Shown one piece after another: positions 51,237-60,313 of a stretch of 64,000 nucleotides of DNA. The stretch is taken from assembly GCF_000379625.1 (NCBI RefSeq), contig NZ_KB903222.1, positions 193-64,192 on the forward strand, given 5' to 3'. The translations under genes were made by a program, and so were the position numbers. Below the pieces are notes generated by a model. It did no database searches. It was not told where the DNA came from and saw only the letters and a list, made by a program, of their open reading frames with translations. The stretch's first letter is position 1, and each line of letters begins with the position of its first letter. This stretch comes from Actinomycetospora chiangmaiensis DSM 45062 (GTDB taxonomy: Bacteria; Actinomycetota; Actinomycetes; Mycobacteriales; Pseudonocardiaceae).

Positions 51237-52619
51237 TCACGCCTGGGCGGCCGGTGCCGGCTCCCCCGTGAGCGAGCGCTCGATCTCCTCGAGGCTGCGG
51301 CCCTTGGTCTCGGGCAGCAGGCGCTGGACGAAGACGAAGGCCAGGAACGTCATGACGGCGAAGAACAGGAAGTTCCAGCCGGCCCCGAAGGCGTCGAGCA
51401 GCGACGGGAACGCGAGGGCCACGGCCATGTTGAACAGCCAGTTGAACGTCACGCAGATGCTCACCCCGGCGGCGCGCACCCGGAGCGGGAAGAGCTCGGG
51501 CAGCGCCACCCACTGCACCGGGCCCCACGAGATCGAGAAGGACGCGATGTAGACGACGATCCCGACCAGGGTGAGGGTCAGCAGCAGCGGGCCCTGGGCG
51601 AGGCCGACGAGGTTGGTGACCGTCAGCAGGATCATCGCCGCGCACATACCGAGCGCCCCGAAGAGCAGCAGCGGACGACGACCGGCCCGGTCGATGAGGT
51701 ACATGCCCGGCAGCGTCATCAGCATGTTCACGGCGCCGATGGCGACGTTGGCGAGGATGGCGCCCCCGGCGGCGAAGCCGACGTTGGTCAGCAGGGTGGG
51801 CGCGTAGTAGATGATCGTGTTGATCCCGACGAAGTTCTGGAAGAACACGAGCAGCATCCCGACGACGAAGATGGGGCGCAGCCGCGTCCCGAGCAGCGCC
51901 CGGGGGCCCAGGTCCTCCCCGTCGGACTCGTCCCCGACGGAGCTGTGGATCTCGGCCAGCTCGGCGTCGGCCGCGGCCTCGCTCCCGCGCAGCCGGGTCA
52001 GGACCACCCGCGCGTCGTCCTCGCCGCCCGGCTTGTTCGCCACCAGCCAGCGGGGGCTCTCCGGCTGCGTGTAGATCCCGATCGCGAGCAGGACCGCGGG
52101 GACGACCCCGATGCCGATCATCCAGCGCCAGCCGTGGCTCGCGGAGAAGGCGTAGTCGGTGACGTAGGCGAGGAAGATGCCGATGGTCACGAGCAGCTGC
52201 ATCAGCGACGTCAGGCGGCCGCGGATCTCCTTCGGCGCGAGTTCGGAGAGGTACATCGGGACGACCACCGAGATGATCCCGACCCCGATCCCCATGACGA
52301 ACCGGAACCCGATGAGCATCGCCGCGTTGACGCCGAGGGCCGCGCCGAGCGTGCCGATCACGAACACCACGCCGCCGGCGAAGATCAGCCGCCGTCGACC
52401 GAGGCTGTCGGCGAGCCGCCCGGAGAGGCCCGCCCCGAGCATCGCGCCGACGAGCAGGCCGGACACCACCAGGCCCTGCAGCAGCGGGGAGAGCGGGATG
52501 TCGTCGGGGATGTAGAGCAGCGCCCCGGAGATCACGCCGGTGTCGAAACCCCAGAGGATCCCGCCGAGGGCCCCGAAGAACCAGATCGCGGCGGTCCGTC
52601 CGCGCTGCTGCGTCGCCAT
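51237..52619 (-). CDS. Sugar porter, major facilitator superfamily
   Basis: 460 residues from ATG 52619, chosen because GAGGCGGGG lies 6 bp upstream; an ATG at 52655 lacks one. Twelve membrane segments are expected. Sugar-porter motifs: GFDTGVISGALLYI, GRLADSLGRRR, VPMYLSELAPKEIRG, PESPRWLV, QNFVGINTIIYYAPTL and PETKGRSLEEIE. It imports a monosaccharide or polyol, probably by proton symport. No kinase or regulator adjoins to indicate the sugar. The final PAPAAQA tail is short and disordered. Confidence 0.93.
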   Translation of the reverse strand: MATQQRGRTAAIWFFGALGGILWGFDTGVISGALLYIPDDIPLSPLLQGLVVSGLLVGAMLGAGLSGRLADSLGRRRLIFAGGVVFVIGTLGAALGVNAAMLIGFRFVMGIGVGIISVVVPMYLSELAPKEIRGRLTSLMQLLVTIGIFLAYVTDYAFSASHGWRWMIGIGVVPAVLLAIGIYTQPESPRWLVANKPGGEDDARVVLTRLRGSEAAADAELAEIHSSVGDESDGEDLGPRALLGTRLRPIFVVGMLLVFFQNFVGINTIIYYAPTLLTNVGFAAGGAILANVAIGAVNMLMTLPGMYLIDRAGRRPLLLFGALGMCAAMILLTVTNLVGLAQGPLLLTLTLVGIVVYIASFSISWGPVQWVALPELFPLRVRAAGVSICVTFNWLFNMAVALAFPSLLDAFGAGWNFLFFAVMTFLAFVFVQRLLPETKGRSLEEIERSLTGEPAPAAQA

Positions 52620-52697
52620 GCGAGACCCCGCCTCGGTTGTGTAGCCCAACTTCATCGGTGATGGTGCAGGCGCTTGCGTGGCGCGGCAACGTGAGAC

Positions 52698-52712
52698 ACC
52701 CGTCGTCGGGAA
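52698..52712. promoter_or_regulatory. CCCGTCGTCGGG motif upstream of the SRPBCC gene
   Basis: ACCCGTCGTCGGGAA ends 11 bp before the ATG at 52724. Its last bases GGGAAGGA may double as the ribosome-site region. Confidence 0.45.
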
Positions 52713-52723
52713 GGATCGACCGC

Positions 52724-53182
52724 ATGGCCCGCACCGACCGCGCCACCCGGACGATCGCAGCGCCGCCGGGGGCGGTGCGCCGGGCGCTGCTCGACCCGGA
52801 CGCGCTGGCCTCGTGGCTGCCGCCGGACGGGATGCGCGGGCGGGTCGAGCGCGTCGACGCCCGGGCGGGCGGCGGGTTCCGGATGGAGCTGACCTACCTC
52901 GACCCGACGGGTGCGCCGGGCAAGTCGACCGACGCGAGCGACGTCGTGGAGGTCGGGTTCGGCGAGCTCTCCGACCAGCGGGTGGTCTGGCGCACGGAGT
53001 TCGTCGCGGACGACCCGGCGTTCGCGGGGGTCATGACGATGACGTGGTCGCTTCTGCCGGCCGGGGCGGGCACCGAGGTGGAGGTCACCGCGGCCGACGT
53101 GCCGCCCGGCATCGAGCCGGGCGTGCACGAGGCGGCGATGGCGTCGTCACTGGCGCACCTCGCCGCCTTCGTCGAGGGCTGA
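52724..53182 (+). CDS. SRPBCC (AHSA1-like) protein
   Basis: 152 residues from ATG 52724. AHSA1/START-like features are TIAAPPGAVRRALLDPDALA, WLPPDGMRGRVERVDARAGG, GFRMELTYLDPTG, and the C-terminal helix EPGVHEAAMASSLAHLAAFV. The fold makes a hydrophobic pocket for a lipid-like or aromatic ligand; some members are polyketide cyclases or stress proteins. It overlaps the convergent psuG gene by 36 bp at the 3' ends. Confidence 0.85.
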   Translation: MARTDRATRTIAAPPGAVRRALLDPDALASWLPPDGMRGRVERVDARAGGGFRMELTYLDPTGAPGKSTDASDVVEVGFGELSDQRVVWRTEFVADDPAFAGVMTMTWSLLPAGAGTEVEVTAADVPPGIEPGVHEAAMASSLAHLAAFVEG

Positions 53183-54097
53183 CAGCTCCCGGGCCACCGC
53201 TCCCCCGAGCGCCACGTTGGCCCGGTAGAGGGCGAGGTTGACCTCGAGGCTGCGGCCCTCGCTCGCCCGGTGCAGGTGGTCGAGCAGGTGCGGCGTCGTG
53301 TCCTTGCCCCGCACCCCGTGGGCCTCGGCGTCGGCGAGCGCGCCCTCGATCACCGCGCGGTGCAGGACGTCGTCGAGCTCGTCGGCCACGGCGACCGGGT
53401 TGGCCAGCAGCACCGCCGAGCGCAGCCCGAGGGCGTCCCGGGCCCGGACCACGGCGGCCACCTCGGCCGGCGTCTCGACCCGGTCCGCGACGCCGAACCC
53501 GGAGTCGCGGACGTAGAAGCCGGGGAACATTGTCGTGCGGTAGCCGAGCACCGTGACCTGCAGCGTCTCGAGACGTTCCAGGGTCGCGCCGACGTCGAGG
53601 ATCGACTTCACCCCGGCCGACACCACGAGGATCGGCAGGCCCGCGAGTGCGATCAGGTCGGCCGACTCGTCGAACGTGTCCGCCGCGCCCCGGTGCACGC
53701 CGCCCAGCCCGCCGGTGGCGAACACGCCGACGCCGGCGCGGTGCGCGAGCAGGGCGGTCGCAGAGACCGTCGTCCCGCCCGACCAGCCCTGTGCCATGGC
53801 GACCGGCAGGTCCCGCGTCCCGATCTTGTGCACGTCGTCGGCCGCGCCGAGGCGGTCGATCTCCTCGGCGGAGAGCCCGATGGTCGGCCGCCCGCCGACC
53901 ACCCCGACCGTCGCCGGGACCACTCCCGCGTCGCGCAGCAGGGCCTCCGCGTCGCGGGCGGCGGTCACGTTCCGGGGCCGCGGCAGCCCGTGGGTGATGA
54001 TCGTCGTCTCCAGCGCGACGACGGGGCGCCGCGCGGCCACCGCCACGCGGACCTCCTCGGACACGGACACCGCCGGCGGGATCGGCATGATCCCCAC
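53147..54097 (-). CDS. psuG: Pseudouridine-5'-phosphate glycosidase
   Basis: 316 residues from 54097, or 313 from ATG 54088. Family marks are VALETTIITHGLPRPRN, VVGGRPTIGLSAEEID, GWSGGTTVSATALLAHRAGV, FATGGLGGVHRGAADTFDES and the active-site Lys in VVSAGVKSILDVGATLE. It splits pseudouridine 5'-phosphate into uracil and ribose 5-phosphate. The usual partner, pseudouridine kinase PsuK, is not next to it, so the pathway may be completed elsewhere. The last codons overlap the SRPBCC gene on the other strand. Confidence 0.94.
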   Translation of the reverse strand: MGIMPIPPAVSVSEEVRVAVAARRPVVALETTIITHGLPRPRNVTAARDAEALLRDAGVVPATVGVVGGRPTIGLSAEEIDRLGAADDVHKIGTRDLPVAMAQGWSGGTTVSATALLAHRAGVGVFATGGLGGVHRGAADTFDESADLIALAGLPILVVSAGVKSILDVGATLERLETLQVTVLGYRTTMFPGFYVRDSGFGVADRVETPAEVAAVVRARDALGLRSAVLLANPVAVADELDDVLHRAVIEGALADAEAHGVRGKDTTPHLLDHLHRASEGRSLEVNLALYRANVALGGAVARELSALDEGGEVRQ

Positions 54098-54153
54098 CCT
54101 GCCCTCCTCACACGGCCTTGGAACCCGTCCCGACGGGGGGTTATGGTCGCTCC

Positions 54154-54231
54154 ATGATCGCGGCGGTGCTGCTGACGACGCGGGGTCACATCGACCTCGC
54201 CCGCGTCGCCTCCGCGCTGTGTCGCGGCTGA
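54154..54231 (+). CDS. Cysteine-type leader peptide (25 residues)
   Basis: ATG 54154 to TGA 54229-54231 encodes a 25-residue peptide ending HIDLARVASALCRG. This matches the actinobacterial putative leader peptides (pattern LTxRxHxDLxRVxSxLCR) found before sulphur-assimilation and cysteine genes. The single Cys sits third from the end, as expected for attenuation or ribosome stalling when Cys-tRNA is low. The gene 104 bp downstream is an SfnB/DszC-like flavin enzyme, which fits sulphur control. It was recognised from the pattern alone; the downstream regulatory RNA structure was not modelled. Confidence 0.75.
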   Translation: MIAAVLLTTRGHIDLARVASALCRG

Positions 54232-54334
54232 CGTCTCGTCGCCGCCCCTCCCCTCCTCCCGGCCCCGCCGGCGGTCCGTCGTGCCGCCACGTCGTGGGTC
54301 CGCCCCGTCACGTCCCCATCGCGAGAGGACCCCC

Positions 54335-55537
54335 ATGACCGCGACCGTCCCGGTCCCGACCACCCCCGACGCGACGCTCGACGAGCGCTTCGCCCCCGTG
54401 TTCGCGCGGATCGCCGAGGGTGCGCTGCAGCGCGAGCACGACCGTGCCCTCGCGTTCGACGAGGTCGCCGCCCTCAAGGAGGTCAGGTTCGGCGCGCTGC
54501 GGGTGCCCGTCGAGCTCGGCGGCTACGGCGCGACGGTGCGTCAGCAGTTCCGGCAGCTCATCGGCCTCGCGGCCGCGGAGTCGAACCTCCCGCAGGCCCT
54601 GCGGGTGCACTGGTGGTTCGTCGAGGAGCAGCTGCTCGCCACGCCGGGGCCGAACCGCGAGCGGTGGCTCCGCGCGGTGGCCGACGGGACGCTCGTCGGG
54701 AACGCGATCACCGAGCCCGGCGTCGGCGCCGTCGACCGGTACCGCACCACACTGACGCCCGATGGGGACGGCCTGCGCCTCGACGGCACGAAGTACTACA
54801 GCACCGGCAGCCTGTACGCCGACCACATCATCGTCGCCGCGGACCGGGACGGTGAGCGGGTGGCGGTGCTCGTGGACGCCGACGCCGAGGGCATCACCCA
54901 GCACGACGACTGGGACGGGTTCGGCCAGCGCCTCACCGCGAGCGGCACCACCGAGTTCCACCACGTGTTCGTGCCGGGCGACCGGGTGCTCGGCCCCGGC
55001 TACGGCACCCCCGGCCGGACCTACGGGACGGCCTACCTGCAGCTCGTCCAGCTCTCGGTGCTCGCGGGCATCGCCCAGCGCGCCACCGACGACGTGTCGG
55101 CCTGGGTCCGCGACCGCACCCGCACCTTCACCCACGCCGCGGCCGACCTCCCCCGCCACGACCCGCTGGTCCAGCAGGTCATCGGCCGCCTGTCCTCGGC
55201 CGCCTACGCCGCGCGGACCATCGTGCTCGACATCGCCGACCAGCTCGACGTGATCCTCGCGGGCGACAGCGAGGACGCCGACCTGCTCGACCGCGTCGAG
55301 TTCGACGTCGCCCGCGCCCAGGCCGCGATCATCCCGTCGGTGCTCGACGCGACCACCCAGCTGTTCGAGGTGGGCGGCGCGTCGATCACGTCCGAGTCGC
55401 TGCGGTTCGACCGGCACTGGCGCAATGCGCGCACCATCTCGGTGCACAACCCGCTGATCTACAAGCTGCAGACCGTCGGCGACCACGTGCTGAACGGCTC
55501 CGAGCTGCCCTACGCCTGGAGCGCGGGCAAGCGCTGA
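54335..55537 (+). CDS. SfnB/DszC-like flavin-dependent oxidoreductase (acyl-CoA dehydrogenase fold)
   Basis: 400 residues from ATG 54335 with GAGAGGACC upstream; the open frame from 54281 is not supported. Acyl-CoA-dehydrogenase-like motifs are LPQALRVHWWFVEEQLL, NAITEPGVGAVDRY and WDGFGQRLTASGTTEFHHVF. The end LRFDRHWRNARTISVHNPLI is characteristic of the DszC/SfnB branch that binds FMN and oxidises organosulphur compounds rather than acyl-CoA. The upstream leader peptide supports sulphur-starvation control. Probable role: sulphur release from sulphones or related compounds, using reduced flavin from a separate reductase. Confidence 0.87.
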   Translation: MTATVPVPTTPDATLDERFAPVFARIAEGALQREHDRALAFDEVAALKEVRFGALRVPVELGGYGATVRQQFRQLIGLAAAESNLPQALRVHWWFVEEQLLATPGPNRERWLRAVADGTLVGNAITEPGVGAVDRYRTTLTPDGDGLRLDGTKYYSTGSLYADHIIVAADRDGERVAVLVDADAEGITQHDDWDGFGQRLTASGTTEFHHVFVPGDRVLGPGYGTPGRTYGTAYLQLVQLSVLAGIAQRATDDVSAWVRDRTRTFTHAAADLPRHDPLVQQVIGRLSSAAYAARTIVLDIADQLDVILAGDSEDADLLDRVEFDVARAQAAIIPSVLDATTQLFEVGGASITSESLRFDRHWRNARTISVHNPLIYKLQTVGDHVLNGSELPYAWSAGKR

Positions 55538-55558
55538 GCCCGCCGCCACCCCCGGTGC

Positions 55559-55605
55559 GTGAGGGGAACCCTCGGGCCACAAGAGCGCCCGAGGGTTCCC
55601 CTCAC
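55559..55605. terminator. Perfect 18-bp hairpin after the SfnB-like gene
   Basis: GTGAGGGGAACCCTCGGG (55559-55576) pairs exactly with CCCGAGGGTTCCCCTCAC (55588-55605) around an 11-base loop. It begins 22 bp after the stop and lies 69 bp before the RNase HI start. Likely terminator. Confidence 0.8.
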
Positions 55606-55673
55606 GCCGGGGACGGGGCCGTGACGCGGCGGGGGCGACCGGACCGCACCCGCCGCGACCTACCCTGGGCCGC

Positions 55674-56294
55674 GTGCCGATGACCGCCAAGTACGCGACC
55701 ACCTGTGGGGTCTGCGCCGCCCCCGTCTCACCCGGCGAGCAGATCGCGAAGGCCGGCCAGCGGTGGGCGCACGTGACCTGCGCCGACGGGGCGGACCAGC
55801 CGGCAGCACCGGCGGAGCGGACCACGGCGAAGGCGACGAAGCCGGCCCGCGCGGACATGCCGGCGGCCGAGGGCGCGCTCGAGGTCTGGACCGACGGCGC
55901 CTGCTCGGGCAATCCCGGCCCCGGTGGCTGGGCCTGGGCGACGAAGGACGGCCGGCAGGACAGCGGCGGCGAGGCCACGACCACGAACCAGCGGATGGAG
56001 ATCCGCGCGGCGCTCGAGGCGGTGCGCTCCCTGGAGGGGCCGCTGGTCGTCGTCAGCGACTCCACCTACGTCGTGAACTGCTTCCGCGACGGCTGGTGGA
56101 AGGGCTGGATCGCACGGGGCTGGGTGACGAGCGCGAAGAAGCCGGTCGTCAGCCGCGACCTCTGGGAACCGCTGATCACGCTGGTCGACGAGCGCGGTGA
56201 CGTCTCCTTCCGGTGGGTCAAGGGGCACTCCGGCGACGAGATGAACGACCTGGTGGACCGGCTCGCCGTCGAGCAGTCGAAGGCCGTGGCCTGA
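55674..56294 (+). CDS. rnhA: Ribonuclease HI with N-terminal zinc-finger-like extension
   Basis: 206 residues from GTG 55674, or 204 from the ATG at 55680. The first 40 residues (TTCGVCAAPVSPGEQIAK, then WAHVTCAD) look like a small treble-clef zinc motif, followed by an Ala/Pro linker. The RNase H domain from about 68 has Asp73 (WTDGACSGNPGPGGW), Glu109 (QRMEIRAALEA), Asp129 (VVSDSTYVVN), His185 (KGHSGDEMN) and Asp195, so all catalytic residues are present. It removes RNA from RNA-DNA hybrids. The extension is not part of the classical enzyme and may aid nucleic-acid binding. Confidence 0.93.
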   Translation: MPMTAKYATTCGVCAAPVSPGEQIAKAGQRWAHVTCADGADQPAAPAERTTAKATKPARADMPAAEGALEVWTDGACSGNPGPGGWAWATKDGRQDSGGEATTTNQRMEIRAALEAVRSLEGPLVVVSDSTYVVNCFRDGWWKGWIARGWVTSAKKPVVSRDLWEPLITLVDERGDVSFRWVKGHSGDEMNDLVDRLAVEQSKAVA

Positions 56295-56313
56295 CCTCGC
56301 GCGTGTCCCGTGC

Positions 56314-56331
56314 CGGACGGCGCCCCGTCCG
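56314..56331. terminator. Short hairpin after rnhA
   Basis: CGGACGG and CCGTCCG form a 7-bp stem with a CGCC loop, 20 bp after the rnhA stop. A candidate terminator, directly followed by a promoter-like TATAGT at 56334-56339. Confidence 0.4.
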
Positions 56332-56333
56332 CG

Positions 56334-56339
56334 TATAGT
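56334..56339 (+). promoter_or_regulatory. Candidate -10 element for the SNF2 helicase gene
   Basis: TATAGT in otherwise GC-rich DNA. No clear -35 box is present at 17 bp. If used, the transcript would have a leader of about 185 bases before the GTG at 56529, with AGGAGGAG as ribosome site. Confidence 0.4.
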
Positions 56340-56528
56340 CGGGAGTGCGGCGCCACCTGTGGTGTCGCACGGTCCGGGTGACGCACCGGTTCTTCGCAGA
56401 GCGGTCCTGTTCTGCGGCGGGGCTCCCGGGCAGCGGGTCGAGGTCGCACCCATCGGGCTTCGCACCCTCGAACCTGCGCTGTCTCGCGAGAGGCCAGCAC
56501 GACGGGGTCGTGCACGGAGGAGGAGTAC

Positions 56529-58667
56529 GTGGCTCGAGGAGGCCAGCCCACGCGGGCTCGCCGTGGCGCCGCCAACGACCGGCGGCGTGGTCGCCGGGGC
56601 AGCGACGACGTGATGTCGGTGCTCCAGCGCGCCGTGCGCGAGGTCAAGACCGCGCTCGGCAACGGGCGCGTGACGCCGTCGGTGCGCACCAAGTTCCAGG
56701 CGGTCGCGCTGATGCTGCGCGACGAGCGCACCCGCGTCCGTGCGGACGAATCCCTCGGCGAGACCAAGCGGGGCGAGCAGCTCAAGCGGCTCGACGACGT
56801 GGCCACGTCGCTCGCGATGAGCGCCGTCCGCGACTCCCGCCTGATGGAGCTGCTCTCCGAGGACGCCGTGGTGTCCGACGAGGCCCGCGCCCTCGAGCGC
56901 GACATGCTGCGCAAGGCCGGCGTCGAGGTCGAGCCCGAGCCGGAGCCGGAGCCCGAGGAGGAGCCGGTCGCGCCGGTCCGGACGGGCGTCGTCCCCCGGT
57001 CGGTCATCTCGCGCCAGCTGGCCAACCCCTTCATGGAGCCCGACTACTCGATCGCCCGCCCCACCGCCCCGCGCCCGTCGCGGCTGGCGAGCTGGGAGCT
57101 CCTCGAGCCGCTGCTGCGCTCCTTCGAGCGGGCGAGCGCGGGCGCCACCGCGTGCATGGACCTCCCCGAGCCCGAGACGCTGCACACCCGCGCCGGGCAG
57201 GACCTCATGCCGCACCAGGCCGAGGTGGTCGAGGCGGTCGCCGAGGGCCACCGCACGTTCCTGCTCGCCGACGAGCCCGGGCTGGGCAAGACCGCCCAGG
57301 CCCTGCTGGCCGCGGAGGCCGCCGAGGCCTACCCGCTGCTCGTCGTCGTGCCGAACGTCGTCAAGACCAACTGGGTGCGCGAGGCCGGCCTGTGGTGCCC
57401 GCGCCGAGGCGTCACCGCCGTGCACGGCAACGGCGACTCCGTCGACGGCTTCGCCGACATCGTGGTGGTCAACTACGACGTCCTCGACCGGCACGTCGGC
57501 TGGCTCGGCGACTTCGGGTTCCGCGGGATGGTCGTCGACGAGGCCCACTTCATCAAGAACAAGGGCTCGCAGCGCTCGCAGCACGTGCTGAGCCTGGCCG
57601 AGCGGATCCGTTCGTTCGCGGGGCGGCCGCTGCTCATGGCCCTCACCGGGACGCCGCTGATCAACGACATCGAGGACTTCCTCGCGATCTGGGAGTTCCT
57701 CGGCTGGATCGACGACAAGAAGCCCCTCGGCGAGCTCATGGACTCCCTGACCGACACCGGTCTGACGCCCGCCGACCGGGACTTCTACCCGGAGGCCCGG
57801 CAGGCCGTCGTCGACATGGGCATCGTCCGACGCCGCAAGGTCGACGTGGCGGCCGACATCCCGGAGCGGCGCATCGCCGACCTCCCCGTCGAGCTCGACG
57901 GCCCCACCGGCCGGTCGATCCGGGCCGCGGAGCGCGACCTCGCCGCGCGGATGGTCGCGCGCTACGACGAGGCGATGGCGGCACGGTCCGGCGGCGAGCG
58001 GTCGGTCGACGGCATCGACCACGACCTCGTGCGCCTCGTCGCCACCTGGGAGCAGAAGGACGCCGAGAACTCCCCCAACGGCGACAACGTCTTCAGCATG
58101 ATGCGCCGGATCGGGCAGGCGAAGGCCGCACTGGCCGCCGACTACGCCGCCCAGCTCGCGCGCAGCGCCGGCAAGGTCGTGTTCTTCGCCAAGCACGTCG
58201 ACGTCATGGACGAGGCGCAGGCGACCTTCGACAAGCAGGGCGTGCGCTGGGCCGCGATCCGCGGCGACCAGTCCCGCACGGCCCGGCAGAAGAACATCGA
58301 CGCGTTCGTCAACAACCCCGAGGTGCAGGTCATCGTCTGTTCCCTGACGGCGGCCGGGGTGGGGATCAACCTGCAGGTCGCCTCCGACATCGTGCTCGCC
58401 GAGCTCCCGTGGACCGCCGCCGAGCAGACCCAGGCGATCGACCGGTGCCACCGCATCGGCCAGTCGATGCCGGTGACCGCGTGGCGCATCCTCGCCGCGC
58501 AGACCATCGACGCGCGCATCGCCGAGCTGATCGACGACAAGGCTGGGCTCGCCGCGGTCGCGCTCGACGGGTCCGACGAGGAGATCGCGACCTCCGACGC
58601 TCAGCACGCCACCCTGGTCGCGCTGCTCACCAGTGCCCTGGAGTCGCGGACGCCCGCCCTGTCCTGA
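56529..58667 (+). CDS. SNF2-type DEAD/DEAH-box helicase
   Basis: 712 residues from GTG 56529, preceded by AGGAGGAG. The N-terminus is basic (TRARRGAANDRRRGRR), followed by a helical region and a Glu/Pro run (about 140-155). The SNF2 ATPase core starts near 230: LADEPGLGKTAQALLA (Walker A), VVDEAHFIKNKGSQRS (DEAH), LMALTGTPLINDIEDF. The second helicase lobe has VVFFAKHVDVMDEA and SLTAAGVGINLQVASDI through TQAIDRCHRIGQ. It is a DNA translocase or remodeller; a DNA-repair role is plausible. A long leader precedes it. Confidence 0.92.
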   Translation: MARGGQPTRARRGAANDRRRGRRGSDDVMSVLQRAVREVKTALGNGRVTPSVRTKFQAVALMLRDERTRVRADESLGETKRGEQLKRLDDVATSLAMSAVRDSRLMELLSEDAVVSDEARALERDMLRKAGVEVEPEPEPEPEEEPVAPVRTGVVPRSVISRQLANPFMEPDYSIARPTAPRPSRLASWELLEPLLRSFERASAGATACMDLPEPETLHTRAGQDLMPHQAEVVEAVAEGHRTFLLADEPGLGKTAQALLAAEAAEAYPLLVVVPNVVKTNWVREAGLWCPRRGVTAVHGNGDSVDGFADIVVVNYDVLDRHVGWLGDFGFRGMVVDEAHFIKNKGSQRSQHVLSLAERIRSFAGRPLLMALTGTPLINDIEDFLAIWEFLGWIDDKKPLGELMDSLTDTGLTPADRDFYPEARQAVVDMGIVRRRKVDVAADIPERRIADLPVELDGPTGRSIRAAERDLAARMVARYDEAMAARSGGERSVDGIDHDLVRLVATWEQKDAENSPNGDNVFSMMRRIGQAKAALAADYAAQLARSAGKVVFFAKHVDVMDEAQATFDKQGVRWAAIRGDQSRTARQKNIDAFVNNPEVQVIVCSLTAAGVGINLQVASDIVLAELPWTAAEQTQAIDRCHRIGQSMPVTAWRILAAQTIDARIAELIDDKAGLAAVALDGSDEEIATSDAQHATLVALLTSALESRTPALS

Positions 58668-58688
58668 CGACGGGGGCGGGCCCCCGGG

Positions 58689-58751
58689 TGATCAACGGTC
58701 CCGCAGCGGGCCCGGGACCACCTCCCGAGCCCACCCAGGGGCCGTTGATCA
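58689..58751. terminator. Bidirectional terminator-like inverted repeat
   Basis: TGATCAACGG (58689-58698) and CCGTTGATCA (58742-58751) are exact inverted repeats with a GC-rich interior. It lies between the convergent helicase and acyl-CoA ligase genes. Confidence 0.65.
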
Positions 58752-58762
58752 TGCGGGTCCGG

Positions 58763-60259
58763 TCACTCGACGGTGAGGTCGTCCGGTGGGGTGACCTCCC
58801 GGTGCAGGATCTTCCCGGTCGGACCCTTCGGCAGCGCGTCGACGACCCACACGTGCCGCGGGTACTTGTAGGCGGCGAGCTGCTCCTTCGCGAACGCCTT
58901 GACCTCCTCGACGTCGATCTCCGCGCCGGAGCGCACCGAGATCGCCGCGCCGACCTCCTCGCCGAGCCGCGGGTGCTCGAGCCCCACGACGGCGACCTCG
59001 GCGATCGACGGGTACTGGTAGAGCACCTCCTCGACCTCCCGCGGGTAGACGTTGTAGCCGCCCCGGATGATCAGCTGCTTCTTGCGGTCGACGATGAAGA
59101 GGTAGCCGTCCTCGTCGACCGTGGCGAGGTCGCCGGAGCGGAACCAGCCGTCGGGGATCGACTCGGCGGTGGCCTCCTCGCGGCCGAAGTAGCCGGCCAT
59201 GACGCCCTCGCCGCGGATCGCGATCTCGCCGACCTCGCCGACGGGGACGTCGTGGCCCTCGTCGTCGACGACCCGCAGCTCCATGCCGGGTACCGGCCGA
59301 CCGATCGAGCCGGCCTTGCGCTCCTCGTCGGGCTGGTTGAAGGAGGCGACCGGTGAGGTCTCGGAGAGGCCGTAGCCCTCGAGGATCGTCGCATCGAACT
59401 TCTTCTCGAACGCGTGCAGCAGCTCCACCGGCATCGCGGCGCCGCCCGAGATGCAGGTCCGCAGACTGCTGGTGTCGGCCTGCGCATCGGTGTCGAGCAG
59501 CGCGCCGTACATCGTCGGCACGCCCTCGAAGACCGTGACCCGCTGCTCCTCGATGATCCGCAGGACCGCGGCGGGGTCGAAGCGCGGGATGAGCGCGAGG
59601 GACGCCCCGGAGACGACGGACGCGTTGAGCCCGCAGGTCAGGCCGAACACGTGGAAGAGCGGGAGGCACCCCATGATCACGTCGTCGGGGGTGGTGCGGA
59701 TGAGGGCCTCGACCGTCGTGCGGCAGTTCGAGTCCAGGTTGTGGTGGGTCAGCATCGCGCCCTTGGGCTGCCCCGTCGTCCCCGACGTGTAGAGGATGAC
59801 GGCGAGGTCGTCGTCGCCGCGCTCGACCGGGTCACCGACCGGTTCGCCGTCGAGCTGCCCCTCGGCCGGGCCCGCGGCCGGGAGCTCGAGCACGGGGACG
59901 TCCGCCGCCCCGGCCGCGCCGCGGGCGGCCTCGGCCACCTCGTCGAGCGCGACGACCACGCTCGCGCCGGAGTCCTCGAGGTAGTAGCCGATCTCCCGCT
60001 TCGTGAGCATCGGGTTCATCGGCACGACGGCGGCCCCGGCGATCAACGCGCCGTAGAAGCCGATCGGGAAGGCGGGCACGTTCGACGAGACCAGGCCCAC
60101 CCGGTCCCCCGGGGCCACGCCGAGCTCGCGCAGCGCCCCCGCGACCGCCCGGGCCGCCGTGAGGAAGGACGCGTAGTCGATCTCCGCCCCACCGGCGCGC
60201 AGCGCGATCCCGTCCGGGGACCCGTCCGCCGTGTCGACCAGGTTCTGTGCGAGGTTCAC
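58763..60259 (-). CDS. Long-chain fatty acid-CoA ligase (AMP-forming)
   Basis: 498 residues from GTG 60259 (MNLAQNL). The AMP-binding loop is [20 protein letters not shown] near residue 155. Other core motifs are [24 protein letters not shown] and [20 protein letters not shown], and the C-terminal catalytic Lys is in [13 protein letters not shown]. The short N-terminus and cytosolic nature fit FadD-type acyl-CoA synthetases of actinobacteria. Chain-length preference cannot be read from sequence. No beta-oxidation genes adjoin it. Confidence 0.9.
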   Translation of the reverse strand: MNLAQNLVDTADGSPDGIALRAGGAEIDYASFLTAARAVAGALRELGVAPGDRVGLVSSNVPAFPIGFYGALIAGAAVVPMNPMLTKREIGYYLEDSGASVVVALDEVAEAARGAAGAADVPVLELPAAGPAEGQLDGEPVGDPVERGDDDLAVILYTSGTTGQPKGAMLTHHNLDSNCRTTVEALIRTTPDDVIMGCLPLFHVFGLTCGLNASVVSGASLALIPRFDPAAVLRIIEEQRVTVFEGVPTMYGALLDTDAQADTSSLRTCISGGAAMPVELLHAFEKKFDATILEGYGLSETSPVASFNQPDEERKAGSIGRPVPGMELRVVDDEGHDVPVGEVGEIAIRGEGVMAGYFGREEATAESIPDGWFRSGDLATVDEDGYLFIVDRKKQLIIRGGYNVYPREVEEVLYQYPSIAEVAVVGLEHPRLGEEVGAAISVRSGAEIDVEEVKAFAKEQLAAYKYPRHVWVVDALPKGPTGKILHREVTPPDDLTVE

Positions 60260-60313
60260 CGTCGTACCCCCAACGTTGCGCGAGGGGCTGATCGAACCAC
60301 GAACGGCCGCCGG

